64,000 nucleotides of DNA from CAZWRV01 sp964636325 (GCA_964636325.1 CAZWRV010000011.1:30484-94483); one strand, 5' to 3'. Numbered from the stretch's first letter, positions 8,564-16,875 are shown. Program-made: numbers and translations. Notes: a model not told the origin generated them from the sequence alone.

Positions 8564-10177
8564 ATGATAGCCCTTTTCGACTATGCGAGCCCCAGCACCT
8601 TGGAATCGCAGCGGGACCGCGCCCTGCTCGGGATTTCTGCGAACGCGCGCCGTCCCGTGCGCTTCCACGGGAAGCTGTTGCGCAACGTGCCGCTCCTTCG
8701 CTTCACGCTGCGGGCCCTCGGCGAGGCGATATGGTCCGACGACTCTTGGTCAAGCCAGGGCGAATTCGGAATGTGGATACTCGATCCCGTCATCACGGTT
8801 CATCCGGACCGAATCTTCTTCGAGGCGTTCAGCCAGGATCAGAGCGTCTATGCGATGGTCGTGGCAAATCCTCGGATGTTCGCGGCCGAAGGCGAAGTGA
8901 TTACGGGGACGACAAACGTCGACTTCAGCGCCTGGCTGTGGGGCGCCTTGAATGAACTTCGCTCCAGCCGCGAAACCTGGCTGCGCATAGGCCCCGAAGG
9001 CTTCGAGGTAAGGACGAAGCGCGCCGGAGGCCGTTTCGAACAGAAGGTCGACCTGCCGGACCACTGGGTCCGCGGATTCCTCCAGGTGACCGCCGCCATG
9101 GCAATGCCAGGGACTCGCATCACGGTGCGTCCCGCGGATCTTCTTGCCGCAATACGTTTCCTGCGGTATACGAAGGCGAAGCTCTCACCCAGGGCCCTGC
9201 GCTACGAATTCAATCCCGGCGAGGATGCGCGCATCGTCCTCGAACCCTGGGAGCATGTAGTCCCTCTGCGCGGCGCGGAACATAATTACACCGAACCGCG
9301 GACTGTCCGTACCTGGGGGCGCCGCCGTCTCAAGCTCATCGAACCGCTACTGCCTTTCGCGACCAGCGTGGACATCTACCTGAAGGGCAGGGGGCTTCCG
9401 AGCTTCTATGCTGTAAAGATGCCCGACCTGACTTTCGTGCTCGGGCTTTCCGGCTGGACCCAGCAGCAATGGACCGACAACGGAAGCTTCGATCTGCTCT
9501 CGGAGGCTGAAGCGCCGGAACCGGATCTGATCGACAAAGTCCAGCAGCATCTGGCCGCCAGCTTCCATGCCTCGCCGAAGGATATGGCCGCCGCCATCGG
9601 CTGTGCGCCCGATCTCGTCTGGCACGCATGCGAGCGGCTATGCCGTCAGGGACGGGCAATCTTCGACGTCGAATCCCGCGCCTTCCGCCACCGCCGGCTT
9701 TTCGAGGCGCCGGTAGACGAATCGAAGCTCTTCCCTCCCGACGAGCGCCGCGAGCGCGCCAAGGCTCTGCTGGCGGGCAATTCCGTCTCGATCTCGCGCT
9801 GCGAGCCTCAGGAGACGCGGAAGACAAAGAAGCTCAAGAACCCCAACGGCGCACCGTTTACACGCGAGATAATCTACCGCGACTGGATTGTCTCCGGCGT
9901 CGCAGGCAAGGAGAAGGGCACCGAAATCGTGATCGGCGACACGGGCCGCATCATTTTCGGTAAATGTTCCTGCGCATTCTTCCAGGAAAACCTTATGGGC
10001 AAAGGCCCGTGCGAACACATGATTGCCCTCTTCCAAGCCAGCGCCGACTCGCGCAAGGACCTCCCAACCTCCGTCCCGGCGGCGGCAAGTCCGCCCCCGC
10101 TACCAAAGCAGGACAAGGGCAGCGAAGAGGAGAATGAGGCGGAGCCCGAGGACGGGGGCGGGGAAGAAAAGGAATAA
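8564..10177 (+). CDS. SWIM zinc-finger domain protein
   Basis: I place the start at the ATG preceded by AAAAGGAGC, giving 537 aa; an in-frame ATG 57 nt upstream overlaps the intercistronic hairpin and lacks a ribosome-binding site. A SWIM zinc finger (C-x-C-xn-C-x-H) is formed by C468, C470, C483 and H485 (KCSCAFFQ, then GPCEHM). SWIM domains bind nucleic acid or protein partners. The first 350 residues are an unassigned mixed domain, and the tail after about 500 is very acidic (repeated Glu) and Pro-rich. No signal peptide is present. It is probably cotranscribed with the upstream 622-aa gene. The candidate retron starts 70 nt downstream but has no visible functional tie. Confidence 0.8.
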   Translation: MIALFDYASPSTLESQRDRALLGISANARRPVRFHGKLLRNVPLLRFTLRALGEAIWSDDSWSSQGEFGMWILDPVITVHPDRIFFEAFSQDQSVYAMVVANPRMFAAEGEVITGTTNVDFSAWLWGALNELRSSRETWLRIGPEGFEVRTKRAGGRFEQKVDLPDHWVRGFLQVTAAMAMPGTRITVRPADLLAAIRFLRYTKAKLSPRALRYEFNPGEDARIVLEPWEHVVPLRGAEHNYTEPRTVRTWGRRRLKLIEPLLPFATSVDIYLKGRGLPSFYAVKMPDLTFVLGLSGWTQQQWTDNGSFDLLSEAEAPEPDLIDKVQQHLAASFHASPKDMAAAIGCAPDLVWHACERLCRQGRAIFDVESRAFRHRRLFEAPVDESKLFPPDERRERAKALLAGNSVSISRCEPQETRKTKKLKNPNGAPFTREIIYRDWIVSGVAGKEKGTEIVIGDTGRIIFGKCSCAFFQENLMGKGPCEHMIALFQASADSRKDLPTSVPAAASPPPLPKQDKGSEEENEAEPEDGGGEEKE

Positions 10178-10247
10178 TCAGCCCATGACCGTTTTTTTGA
10201 GTTTTGAAATTGGTTCGATGCGGCTGTAGCAGTATAACTTGTAAAAA

Positions 10248-10422
10248 CATGGATCCGGAGGAGGTCCGGCGGCGAAGGATTAGCCTAGATTGCCGCGGTG
10301 TTTCGCCGCGGTGGGGCAATGCCAGCCATACATCGCCAGGGTTCCCAACGTTCGCAACGTAGGGAAGCCCTGAGTCCAGGGCCTCGAAAGTGATCCGCCG
10401 CCGGGCCTCCTCCGGATCCATG
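10248..10422 (+). ncRNA. Candidate retron msr-msd non-coding RNA
   Basis: A 27-bp inverted repeat closes the region: 10248-10274 pairs with 10396-10422 with only one non-Watson-Crick pair, a U-G wobble (10265/10405). This matches retron a1/a2 arms. Just inside a1 lies TTAGC (10280-10284), the motif that carries the branching guanosine in known retrons; the G would be 10283. Next comes a CCGCGG/CCGCGG hairpin with loop TGTTTCG (10290-10319), like the conserved UUU-containing msr loop of Ec86. Then follows a long imperfect msd-like hairpin (10337-10372) with arms CAGGG-TTCCC-ACGTT and AACGT-GGGAA-CCCTG. The RT gene starts 353 nt downstream. Alternative: another nested palindromic repeat, of which this genome has several. 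Confidence 0.65.
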
Positions 10423-10423
10423 G

Positions 10424-10517
10424 AAAACTGCGGGATTAGCAGTTTTGTCGGTTGGAAACTCGATGGAGGGCGAAGTCGTGCTGAGCCGCGGTTGAGCTTG
10501 GCTCAACCCTCCGGAAT
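10424..10517. repeat. Palindromic GGTTGAGC repeat unit with flanking hairpin
   Basis: A perfect hairpin AAAACTGC/GCAGTTTT (10424-10446) is followed by GTTTTGTC, GAAACTCGA and one unit of the 69-bp-type repeat (10461-10516). The unit is GGAGGG at the outside and GGTTGAGC-TTG-GCTCAACC inside, closing with CCCTCC. The same GCAGTT.TGTCG...GAAACTCGATGGAGGG arrangement starts the tandem array at 44780. Related units lie at 12102-12195, 15798-15822 (inverted) and 46285-46360. Confidence 0.8.
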
Positions 10518-10600
10518 AAGACAAAGATAGCGTCAAAGATGGTGAGTTTCAGGAAGTGCCGTATATCCGCCTCGGCGGACAGTTTTGTCAGTGAGCAACA

Positions 10601-10753
10601 AGTAGTTTGCGCGCGGCGCGCGCAATAACACAGAACACGGCATTCCTCGTATGCGGGGTTTGCTTTTTGCGCGCGGCGCGCGCAATAACACAGAACACGG
10701 CATTCCTCGTATGCGGGGTTTGCTTTTTGCGCGCGGCGCGCGCAAGCTACCCG
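10601..10753. repeat. GCGCGC palindrome repeat, two exact 60-bp tandem units
   Basis: The palindrome TTGCGCGC-GGC-GCGCGCAA occurs three times at 60-bp spacing, and the two 60-bp units starting at 10621 and 10681 are identical. The whole is framed by AGTAG (10601) and GCTAC (10745), which are complementary. A diverged single unit is at 18998-19086. Because the stretches between palindromes are identical this is a tandem repeat, not a CRISPR. Open frames across it on both strands are artefacts of its composition. Confidence 0.85.
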
Positions 10754-10775
10754 TCGAGTTTCAGGAGAGTTTCAA

Positions 10776-12074
10776 GTGGGCTTTTTTCAATGGATTAAAG
10801 AGCTTATGGGAGGTCCGCGCAGGCGCGACATCTCCCGTCTTTCCCCGTCCGAAGGGGAGGGTGCCGATGATTCCGCCGCGGAACTTGTGGACGTCTCTGG
10901 CGGCCCTTTGAAGGAGCACCACCGCCGTCTGGCCCTGCGCGACCGCCGCCTGCTTCCGAAAGTCAAGTCGGTCACGCGCGCGATGGGTTTGACAAGGCGC
11001 AAAAAGGTGATGGGGAAGGCCGAGGCGGACCGTCTTTTCAGCGGAACCTTGCGGACCCGTAACCGTAAGCTCCGCGACCTTTTGGCCGACGAGGAACAGC
11101 TCAAGCGCTACGGCCTGCCGTTGTGGAATACTGAAGAAGACCTCGCCGCGTGCCTCGGCGTTTCCATCAAGGAATTATGGTTCTTCTCCATCCACCGGCA
11201 GAGGGAGAGGCAGCCGCACTATGTCACGTTTTCAATCCTCAAGCGTTCGGGCGGGAGCAGGCTCATCATGGCGCCTAAGCGCCGCCTGAAGGCGATCCAG
11301 AGGAAACTACTGGCCCTGCTGGTCGAAAAGCTGCCGGTGAGCGAACACGCCCACGCATTCCGCCGGGGCAGAAGTGTCCGCACCGGCGCCGAACCCCACG
11401 TCCGCAAGCGCCTGATCCTGCATCTTGATCTGAAGGATTTCTTCCCTTCGGTCACTTTCGCGCGCGTCCGAGGGATGCTGATCGCCTACGGGTATTCCTA
11501 TCCGGTCGCTTCGACCCTTGCGGTCCTGATGACCGAGGCTGAACGCCAGCCGGTCGAGGAGGACGGGAAGGTGTACCATGTCCCCGTCGGGCCGCGCCAC
11601 TGCGTGCAGGGTGCGCCGACGAGTCCGGGCATCTGCAATTCGATGCTTCTCCGGCTGGACCGGCGACTTGCCGGACTGGCGGCGAAGCATTCGCTTTCAT
11701 ATACGCGCTATGCCGACGACATCGCCTTCTCCGGCGACGTTGAACGTCCCGCCGCGCACAAGATCCGCGCGGCCGCGTCACGGATCATCGCGGAGGAGGG
11801 ATTCCTGGTCAACGCGGAGAAGACGCGCCTCATGGGAAGTGGAGCACGGCACTCCGTCACCGGGGTCGTTGTGAATCAGACTCTTGGGCTTTCGCGCAAG
11901 GATCGGCGCCGCATGAGGGCGGCCGCGCACCGGCTTGTGAAAGGGCAGGCGGGCGCTTCCCCGGAACGCACGCAGGCCTGGCTCGACGGACGGATCGCTT
12001 ACCTGCACATGCTCAACCCGCAGCAGGCGGACGCGATAAGGAATCTCCAATGTCCGACAAGGAATATTCATTGA
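10776..12074 (+). CDS. Retron-type reverse transcriptase
   Basis: The 432-aa protein starts at GTG with a CAGGAG ribosome-binding site 6-8 nt upstream. Residues 150-380 are a bacterial retron RT: SILKRSGGSRLIMAPK (RT1), LDLKDFFPS 217-225 (RT3, first Asp), QGAPTSP 278-284 (RT4), YADD 312-315 (catalytic Asp pair) and the retron-diagnostic VTGVVVN 361-367. The region-X NAxxH motif appears as GAEPH (204-208), with Gly for Asn. The N-terminal 110 residues are an Arg-rich extension, and the overall form resembles myxobacterial Mx162-type RTs. The family reverse-transcribes the msd part of its cognate RNA to make msDNA, usually as part of an anti-phage system. No fused effector domain is visible, and no neighbouring gene is an obvious effector. 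Confidence 0.93.
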   Translation: MGFFQWIKELMGGPRRRDISRLSPSEGEGADDSAAELVDVSGGPLKEHHRRLALRDRRLLPKVKSVTRAMGLTRRKKVMGKAEADRLFSGTLRTRNRKLRDLLADEEQLKRYGLPLWNTEEDLAACLGVSIKELWFFSIHRQRERQPHYVTFSILKRSGGSRLIMAPKRRLKAIQRKLLALLVEKLPVSEHAHAFRRGRSVRTGAEPHVRKRLILHLDLKDFFPSVTFARVRGMLIAYGYSYPVASTLAVLMTEAERQPVEEDGKVYHVPVGPRHCVQGAPTSPGICNSMLLRLDRRLAGLAAKHSLSYTRYADDIAFSGDVERPAAHKIRAAASRIIAEEGFLVNAEKTRLMGSGARHSVTGVVVNQTLGLSRKDRRRMRAAAHRLVKGQAGASPERTQAWLDGRIAYLHMLNPQQADAIRNLQCPTRNIH

Positions 12075-12101
12075 TCAATATAATGGAGCCAATTTCAAAA
12101 T

Positions 12102-12197
12102 GCGGTTGAGCACAGCTCAACCCTCCACGATTTCTCCGCCTAGATGGAGGGCGAAGCCGTGCTGAGCCGCGGTTGAGCTTGGCTCAACCCTCCGGAA
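12102..12197. repeat. Palindromic GGTTGAGC repeat units downstream of the RT
   Basis: A short hairpin-only copy (GCGGTTGAGC-ACA-GCTCAACCCTCC, about 12102-12126) is followed by a full unit (12142-12193: GATGGAGGGCGAAGCC, then GGTTGAGC-TTG-GCTCAACC and CCCTCC). Both belong to the family also found upstream of the RT at 10461, so the RT gene is bracketed by members of the same repeat family. Confidence 0.8.
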
Positions 12198-12239
12198 GAC
12201 GACAAAATTACCGACAAAGATTTTCAAATTACAGGAGAG

Positions 12240-13661
12240 ATGGCGATGAGAAAGAACACGTTCGCAGTGATGTTCGGGAACCGGGGATTCTTTCCGGAAA
12301 CTCTGATATCGGGGGCGAGAAAGGAAATCGGAGCGGCGCTGAAGAAGGCCGGCTACGGGGCGTTGATGATGGAACCGTCGGAGACCAGATACGGCGCCAT
12401 CGAGACTCCTGCGGAAGGTGAGAAGTTCGCAAAATTCCTAGAGCGGAACAGGGGCAGATACGACGGCGTGATCATCTGCCTTCCCAATTTCGGAGACGAG
12501 ACCGGAGCGGTCGCCGCCGTCCGCGACTGCGGAACTCCCATACTCGTCCAGGCCTACCCCGATGAACTCGACAAGATGTCGATGGCGACTCGCAGGGACT
12601 CGTTCTGCGGCAAGTTTTCCGTCATGGATGTCCTCTGCCAGTACGGCATATCCTTCAGCGCGCTGACGCCGCACACGGTCCATCCGGTTTCCGCGGAGTT
12701 CTCGGACAATCTGGACGTCTTCGCGGGGATATGCAGGATTGTCAACGGAATGAGGCGATTCACGGTCGGCGCGATAGGCGCCAGGACGACCGCCTTCAAG
12801 ACAGTGCGCTTCGACGAGCTCGCCCTGCAGAAATACGGGATAACCACCGAGACGCTCGACCTTTCCGAAGTTGTGCTCAGGGTGAACTCGCTCAAAACGT
12901 CCGATCCGAAGGTGAAGGCCAAGGCGGCCGTCCTCAGAAGATACGCCTGCTGGAAAGGAACCCCTGCGGAATCATTCGAAAACATCGCGAAGCTCGCGTT
13001 GGTCCTCGACCGCATCGTCGAGGAATACAAGATGGACGCACTTTCGCTGAGATGCTGGATCGAGCTGGAGAAGCTTTTGAAGCTTTCCCCATGCGTGATC
13101 CTCAGCGAGATGAACAACCGCGGCATCCCCGCGGCGTGCGAGCTGGACGTCTGCAACGCGGTGGCGATGAGGGCGCTGAGCCTGGCCTCCGAAGCTCCGT
13201 CCGCATGCCTCGACTGGAACAACAACTTCGGCGGCGAATCAGACAAGTGCATCCTCTTCCACTGCGGCCCCGTCCCTCAGAAGATGATGGCCGGAAAGGG
13301 TCTGATCGTAGACCATCCGATGTTTGCGAAGGCGCTCGGCGCCGGATGCGGCTTCGGCTGCAACACCGGCAGAATATCGCCTTCGCCGTTCACATATTCG
13401 AGCGCGAAGACGCAGGACGGCAAGCTGCATTTCTACCTGGGGCAGGGGGCTTTCACTGACGACGCCGTCCCCAGCGAATTCTTCGGCTGCGCCGGAGTCG
13501 CCAGGATCGACGGACTGCAGAAAAAACTTCAGTCCATCGGATACAACGGCTACAGGCACCATGTAAGCGTCACCTTCGGCGAACATGGACGCGCGGTAAA
13601 CGAGGCCTTCGCAAGATACTTGAAATACGAATGCATGGCGCTGGACGATTTCGGCGTGTGA
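12240..13661 (+). CDS. L-fucose/L-arabinose isomerase family protein
   Basis: The 473-aa protein resembles the FucI/AraA-type sugar isomerase superfamily (COG2407). It has an N-terminal Rossmann-like half (FAVMFGNRGFFPETLI; GVIICLPNFGDETG), a central Glu/Asp-rich part and a C-terminal domain with HCGPVP and the closing EHGRAVNEAF. These enzymes interconvert aldose and ketose sugars with a divalent metal in the cytoplasm; the exact sugar cannot be told. Two ATGs are possible: 12240, only 2 nt from AGGAG, and 12246, with better 8-nt spacing. The gene follows a palindromic repeat and is 10 nt from the next gene, suggesting one operon. Confidence 0.75.
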   Translation: MAMRKNTFAVMFGNRGFFPETLISGARKEIGAALKKAGYGALMMEPSETRYGAIETPAEGEKFAKFLERNRGRYDGVIICLPNFGDETGAVAAVRDCGTPILVQAYPDELDKMSMATRRDSFCGKFSVMDVLCQYGISFSALTPHTVHPVSAEFSDNLDVFAGICRIVNGMRRFTVGAIGARTTAFKTVRFDELALQKYGITTETLDLSEVVLRVNSLKTSDPKVKAKAAVLRRYACWKGTPAESFENIAKLALVLDRIVEEYKMDALSLRCWIELEKLLKLSPCVILSEMNNRGIPAACELDVCNAVAMRALSLASEAPSACLDWNNNFGGESDKCILFHCGPVPQKMMAGKGLIVDHPMFAKALGAGCGFGCNTGRISPSPFTYSSAKTQDGKLHFYLGQGAFTDDAVPSEFFGCAGVARIDGLQKKLQSIGYNGYRHHVSVTFGEHGRAVNEAFARYLKYECMALDDFGV

Positions 13662-13671
13662 AAGGCGGAAA

Positions 13672-15723
13672 GTGGCAAACAGATTTTTAAGGTTAGCGGC
13701 TGTCTTTGCCCTTTCTCTCCCATCCATATGCGGTGCAGAGGAGAAGAAACCCGCCCCCGCGCCGGCTCCGCTGGGACCGACGATACAGCCCAACATATTC
13801 GACATCCCCGCATTGCACATGAACTATCTGGCGATCCAGGCGCAGGTTCAGGCGCTTTTCCAGCAGGAGAACTTCCCCGAAGCCGAGAAGGGTTGCCGCA
13901 TGGCGCTCGAGCTCATCCCGAATGACATCGCAACTCACTTCAGGCTGGGATGCGTCCTTGCCGCCGAAGGCAGGAAGGACGAGGCCGTCAAGTCGCTGCA
14001 GAAGGCCGTTTCGCTGGGCTTCAACAATCCGGCGATGCTGAAAGGGGAAAAAGCCCTTGCACCTCTCCAGGACATGGATGACTTCAAGGCGCTGCTCAAG
14101 AAGTCCGAGACCGCCAAACCGGATCCCGCCGCAGCATGGAACTATCCGTGCGAGCCCGCTGAAATCAAGGATGCGGTGGCGATGGTCACGGAGAAGAACA
14201 CGACATATGACCCCCAGATTGGAATTCTTAAGTCGTTCTTCAAGTTTCCCGAGCCGAAGCCGGATCTGCCGGTCGCGGTCGGCCTTGGCGAAGCCGGCGA
14301 TCTCCTGAGGAAATGGTATTCGGAAAAGACTGCGGCCGGCAACTGGGGCGACCTTTACGACAACCACGACGGCGACCATTCCAACATGGACTACGCGGCC
14401 TTTCCGCAGCTCGCGAGGATAGAGTTCGGCGACACTCCGAAGAAGAAGGGCTTTGCATCGGGGCTCCAGACTCTTTTCCTCTACAATGGCCCGACGATCG
14501 GCAACTCCTCGACGGCGGTGACGGACCCGTTCATATTCCGCTCGATACCGCGCCTGGCGCTCACAGGCGGACGCGGGCAGATGCTTTTCGTCCAGTATGT
14601 CTCCAACCACATGTATTTCTATCCGGAGCACGCCGACCATGATCCCGGCCGCAACGGCCAGGGAGGATATGGCGATCTCATTCCTGCAAACACTCCATAC
14701 TATATAATATCGCAGGGATCGAGCTTTTCAGACAAGGTGTTCATGGACGCCGTATGCGCGGCGATGGCGTCTTTCACGCCGGAAGTCAAGACCGAACTCG
14801 TGAAGAACGGCGCGCTCATGCCGGCGATGCAGATGATATTCCGGATGTCGAACAAGACGGTCAAGTCCGACGACGACTACCTTTCCGGCAAGGCGCACCC
14901 CAGCGTGTTCGACGGGAACCAGCTGGACATGATCCGCATGATGAAGATGGCCCACGATATGACCGCGGACTGCCTCCCGCCGTTCGTCCAGCTAAAAGTG
15001 AAGGAGGAGGACCAGCCGGTCCCCGGGATCGACTATTTCGGAATCCCCGGCGCCGAGAAGCTGTTCGACACGCCGTGCGCGGTCGCCCGCGTCGCCAGAT
15101 CGGTCAAATATGCCAGGCGCATGCTTGTCAGCGCCGAGGACAGCCGCGACCTGAAAGGCAAGGCCCTCTCCTATTGCTGGGTGCTCCTGAGGGGCGACCC
15201 CGCGAAGGTCTCAATCAAGAAGTCTAACATCTCTGGCTCCGAAGCTGAAATCATCGTCTCCTGGCACGACCGGTTCCCCATATCTCTGGGCAATCCATTG
15301 GAAAGCAACAGGGTGGACATAGGTGTCTTCGCGAAGAACCATAAATATTTCTCGCCGCCGGCCTTTATCTCCATCCTCTTCAACGACAGCGAAAAACGGA
15401 CTTACGACTCGAAGAACAGGATCACATCGGTGGACTACAACGATCCTGCCGTGGGCAAGAACTATGTCGACCCGATGCTCTTCACTAAGAAGAACTGGCG
15501 CGACGAATATCATTACGACGCTAAAGGCGCGATGACCGGATGGACCAGGATACGCGCCGACTCGAAGGAGGAGTTCACCGCGGGCGGACTGCTTGTCGCC
15601 AAAACCGACGCTTCCGGTAAACCGATTGAGGGAAGGAAGGTGAACTACGTCGTCAAGCAGAACCAAAACGCGATGGCTGAACTCGTCGAAACTCCGACAC
15701 AGGAAACCGTATTGTTCAAGTAG
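13672..15723 (+). CDS. Exported TPR-containing protein of unknown function
   Basis: The 683-aa protein starts at GTG behind AAAGGCGG. It has a signal peptide (hydrophobic residues 6-20, likely cleaved near CGA-EE) and a Pro/Ala-rich linker. A TPR region follows at about 50-125 (AQVQALFQQENFPEAEKGCRMALELIPNDIATHFRLGCVLAAEGRKDEAVKS is cut here for length; the repeats recur every 34 residues). The remaining 550 residues are a large periplasmic or surface domain with His/Asp-rich segments such as DNHDGDHSNMD and MYFYPEHADHD, which could bind metal. Similar long TPR-plus-unknown proteins occur in PVC bacteria; I do not recognise an enzyme family. It follows the isomerase-like gene by 10 nt. Confidence 0.7.
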   Translation: MANRFLRLAAVFALSLPSICGAEEKKPAPAPAPLGPTIQPNIFDIPALHMNYLAIQAQVQALFQQENFPEAEKGCRMALELIPNDIATHFRLGCVLAAEGRKDEAVKSLQKAVSLGFNNPAMLKGEKALAPLQDMDDFKALLKKSETAKPDPAAAWNYPCEPAEIKDAVAMVTEKNTTYDPQIGILKSFFKFPEPKPDLPVAVGLGEAGDLLRKWYSEKTAAGNWGDLYDNHDGDHSNMDYAAFPQLARIEFGDTPKKKGFASGLQTLFLYNGPTIGNSSTAVTDPFIFRSIPRLALTGGRGQMLFVQYVSNHMYFYPEHADHDPGRNGQGGYGDLIPANTPYYIISQGSSFSDKVFMDAVCAAMASFTPEVKTELVKNGALMPAMQMIFRMSNKTVKSDDDYLSGKAHPSVFDGNQLDMIRMMKMAHDMTADCLPPFVQLKVKEEDQPVPGIDYFGIPGAEKLFDTPCAVARVARSVKYARRMLVSAEDSRDLKGKALSYCWVLLRGDPAKVSIKKSNISGSEAEIIVSWHDRFPISLGNPLESNRVDIGVFAKNHKYFSPPAFISILFNDSEKRTYDSKNRITSVDYNDPAVGKNYVDPMLFTKKNWRDEYHYDAKGAMTGWTRIRADSKEEFTAGGLLVAKTDASGKPIEGRKVNYVVKQNQNAMAELVETPTQETVLFK

Positions 15724-15797
15724 CGCCTTACAAGAGGAATTCTTCTATTTTATTACGGACACTCATCTCACCTGAACTCCTTTCAAAACTCGGCAAA

Positions 15798-15822
15798 CGG
15801 CTCAGCTCGGCTTCGCCCTCCG
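15798..15822 (-). repeat. Partial palindromic repeat unit, inverted
   Basis: Read on the minus strand this is CGGAGGGCGAAGCCGAGC followed by TGAGCCG, the left half of the 69-bp repeat unit seen at 10461, 12142, 44801-45200 and 46285. It lies 75 nt after the TPR gene. Confidence 0.7.
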
Positions 15823-15836
15823 CGCACGAATTGAGT

Positions 15837-16061
15837 TCAAGCTTTTGCTCGCCAGCCCGCGCACTTTCTGAACAGGAAGACGAACTTGGCCGTATAGCAA
15901 GCAGACCAGAAAGACAGCCAGACTATGAACAGGAGCATGATCGGTCGCGTCATGCTGGGGAATTCATCGGACGGATTCATGATCGGGCCGGAGGTGCTCA
16001 GGAAAAGGATGACGGCGATTAGTCCCGTCAAGAACCATTCGACATGTCCCCGCTTCCACAT
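15837..16061 (-). CDS. Small two-helix membrane protein
   Basis: The 74-aa product beginning MWKRGHVEWF has two hydrophobic helices (about residues 10-25 and 38-60) separated by a short polar loop with Asn-Pro-Ser-Asp, and a basic C terminus. The ATG at 16061 has GCAGGG 6-7 nt upstream; an in-frame TTG lies 15 nt further out. Hydrophobicity, start signal and length support a real gene, but there is no recognised family. The left half of the surrounding 585-bp gap holds only the inverted partial repeat. Confidence 0.5.
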   Translation of the reverse strand: MWKRGHVEWFLTGLIAVILFLSTSGPIMNPSDEFPSMTRPIMLLFIVWLSFWSACYTAKFVFLFRKCAGWRAKA

Positions 16062-16308
16062 ATGCTTGCCCTGCAATCAGGATTGGCCGATTGCAAATTA
16101 CGCCACTTCCCACTGGCACTCAAGGCATATTAAGGACAAAACGCTCATCACAATTCCGACTTGACTTGCTCGGGGCTTGATTCGAGTTCTAACCCAATCA
16201 TCCAATCATCCAATCTTCCATCCTTTATTGTTGTGCGGGAAGCCCTTGATTTTATCATCTGGCGGTGGCATATTACAGCTTAAATTCTAAATTCTTGAGA
16301 GGTGTGCA
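16062..16308. other. Intergenic region upstream of frr
   Basis: This holds a CCAATCATCCAATCATCCAAT short tandem run (about 16193-16215) and a plausible promoter for frr (TTGATT near 16249 with TATTAC near 16270). The frr ribosome-binding site is GAGAGGTG. Nothing else is recognised. Confidence 0.4.
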
Positions 16309-16875
16309 ATGAGTGTTGACATCAACGGTCTGCTAGACTATTCAGAAGAGCACATGATGAAGGCTGTCGAGCACATGCAGTCGGACTTCAGCGCGGTGAG
16401 GACCGGCAAGGCTTCTCCCGGACTGGTGGAAAATCTCATGGTCGAATACTACGGGACACCTACCAGGCTCAAGGAGCTTGCGGGCATAACGACTCCGGAG
16501 GCGAGGCTTCTTGTAATCCAGCCGTGGGATCCGACGTCCGTCCCCGCCATTGAAAAGGCGATACTCGCCTCCAACATCGGCATATCCCCCGTGAACGACG
16601 GCAGGATAATCAGGCTCCCGATTCCGGAACTGAGCGAGGAGCGCCGCGCCGCCCTCACGAAGCAGGTCAAGTCCCGTGCCGAGGATGCCAGGGTCGCTAT
16701 CAGGAATGTCCGGAGGGAGGCCAACGAACTCGCCAAGAAGGCCCAGAAGGACAGCAAGATTTCCGAGGACGATCTTAAGATCAAGCTCGAGAAAATCCAG
16801 AAGCTCACCGACGACTACATCAAGGAAGTCGACGAATGCCTGAAGAAGAAGGAAGCCGAGCTGATGACAATATAG
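16309..16875 (+). CDS. frr: Ribosome recycling factor
   Basis: The 188 aa match the usual RRF length (about 185). Characteristic segments are DFSAVRTGKASPGLVENLMVEYYG at the N terminus, PWDPTSVPAIEKAILASNIGISPVNDGRIIRLPIPELSEERR in the middle (shown over several motifs) and the C-terminal helix with YIKEVDECLKKKEAELM. The factor, with EF-G, splits post-termination ribosomes in the cytoplasm. The start codon is preceded by GAGAGGTG. It appears monocistronic: the pyrH/tsf genes often found upstream are not here, and a hairpin terminator follows the stop. Confidence 0.98.
   Translation: MSVDINGLLDYSEEHMMKAVEHMQSDFSAVRTGKASPGLVENLMVEYYGTPTRLKELAGITTPEARLLVIQPWDPTSVPAIEKAILASNIGISPVNDGRIIRLPIPELSEERRAALTKQVKSRAEDARVAIRNVRREANELAKKAQKDSKISEDDLKIKLEKIQKLTDDYIKEVDECLKKKEAELMTI

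Noticed and set aside
10601..10753. CRISPR-like array
   Set aside because: Palindromes are regularly spaced but the stretches between them are identical, and no cas genes are present.
10533..10911. Short frames with repeated RAPRAKSKPRIRGMPCS-type or ARAITQNTAF-type peptides
   Set aside because: They are translations of the GCGCGC palindrome repeats, present on both strands.
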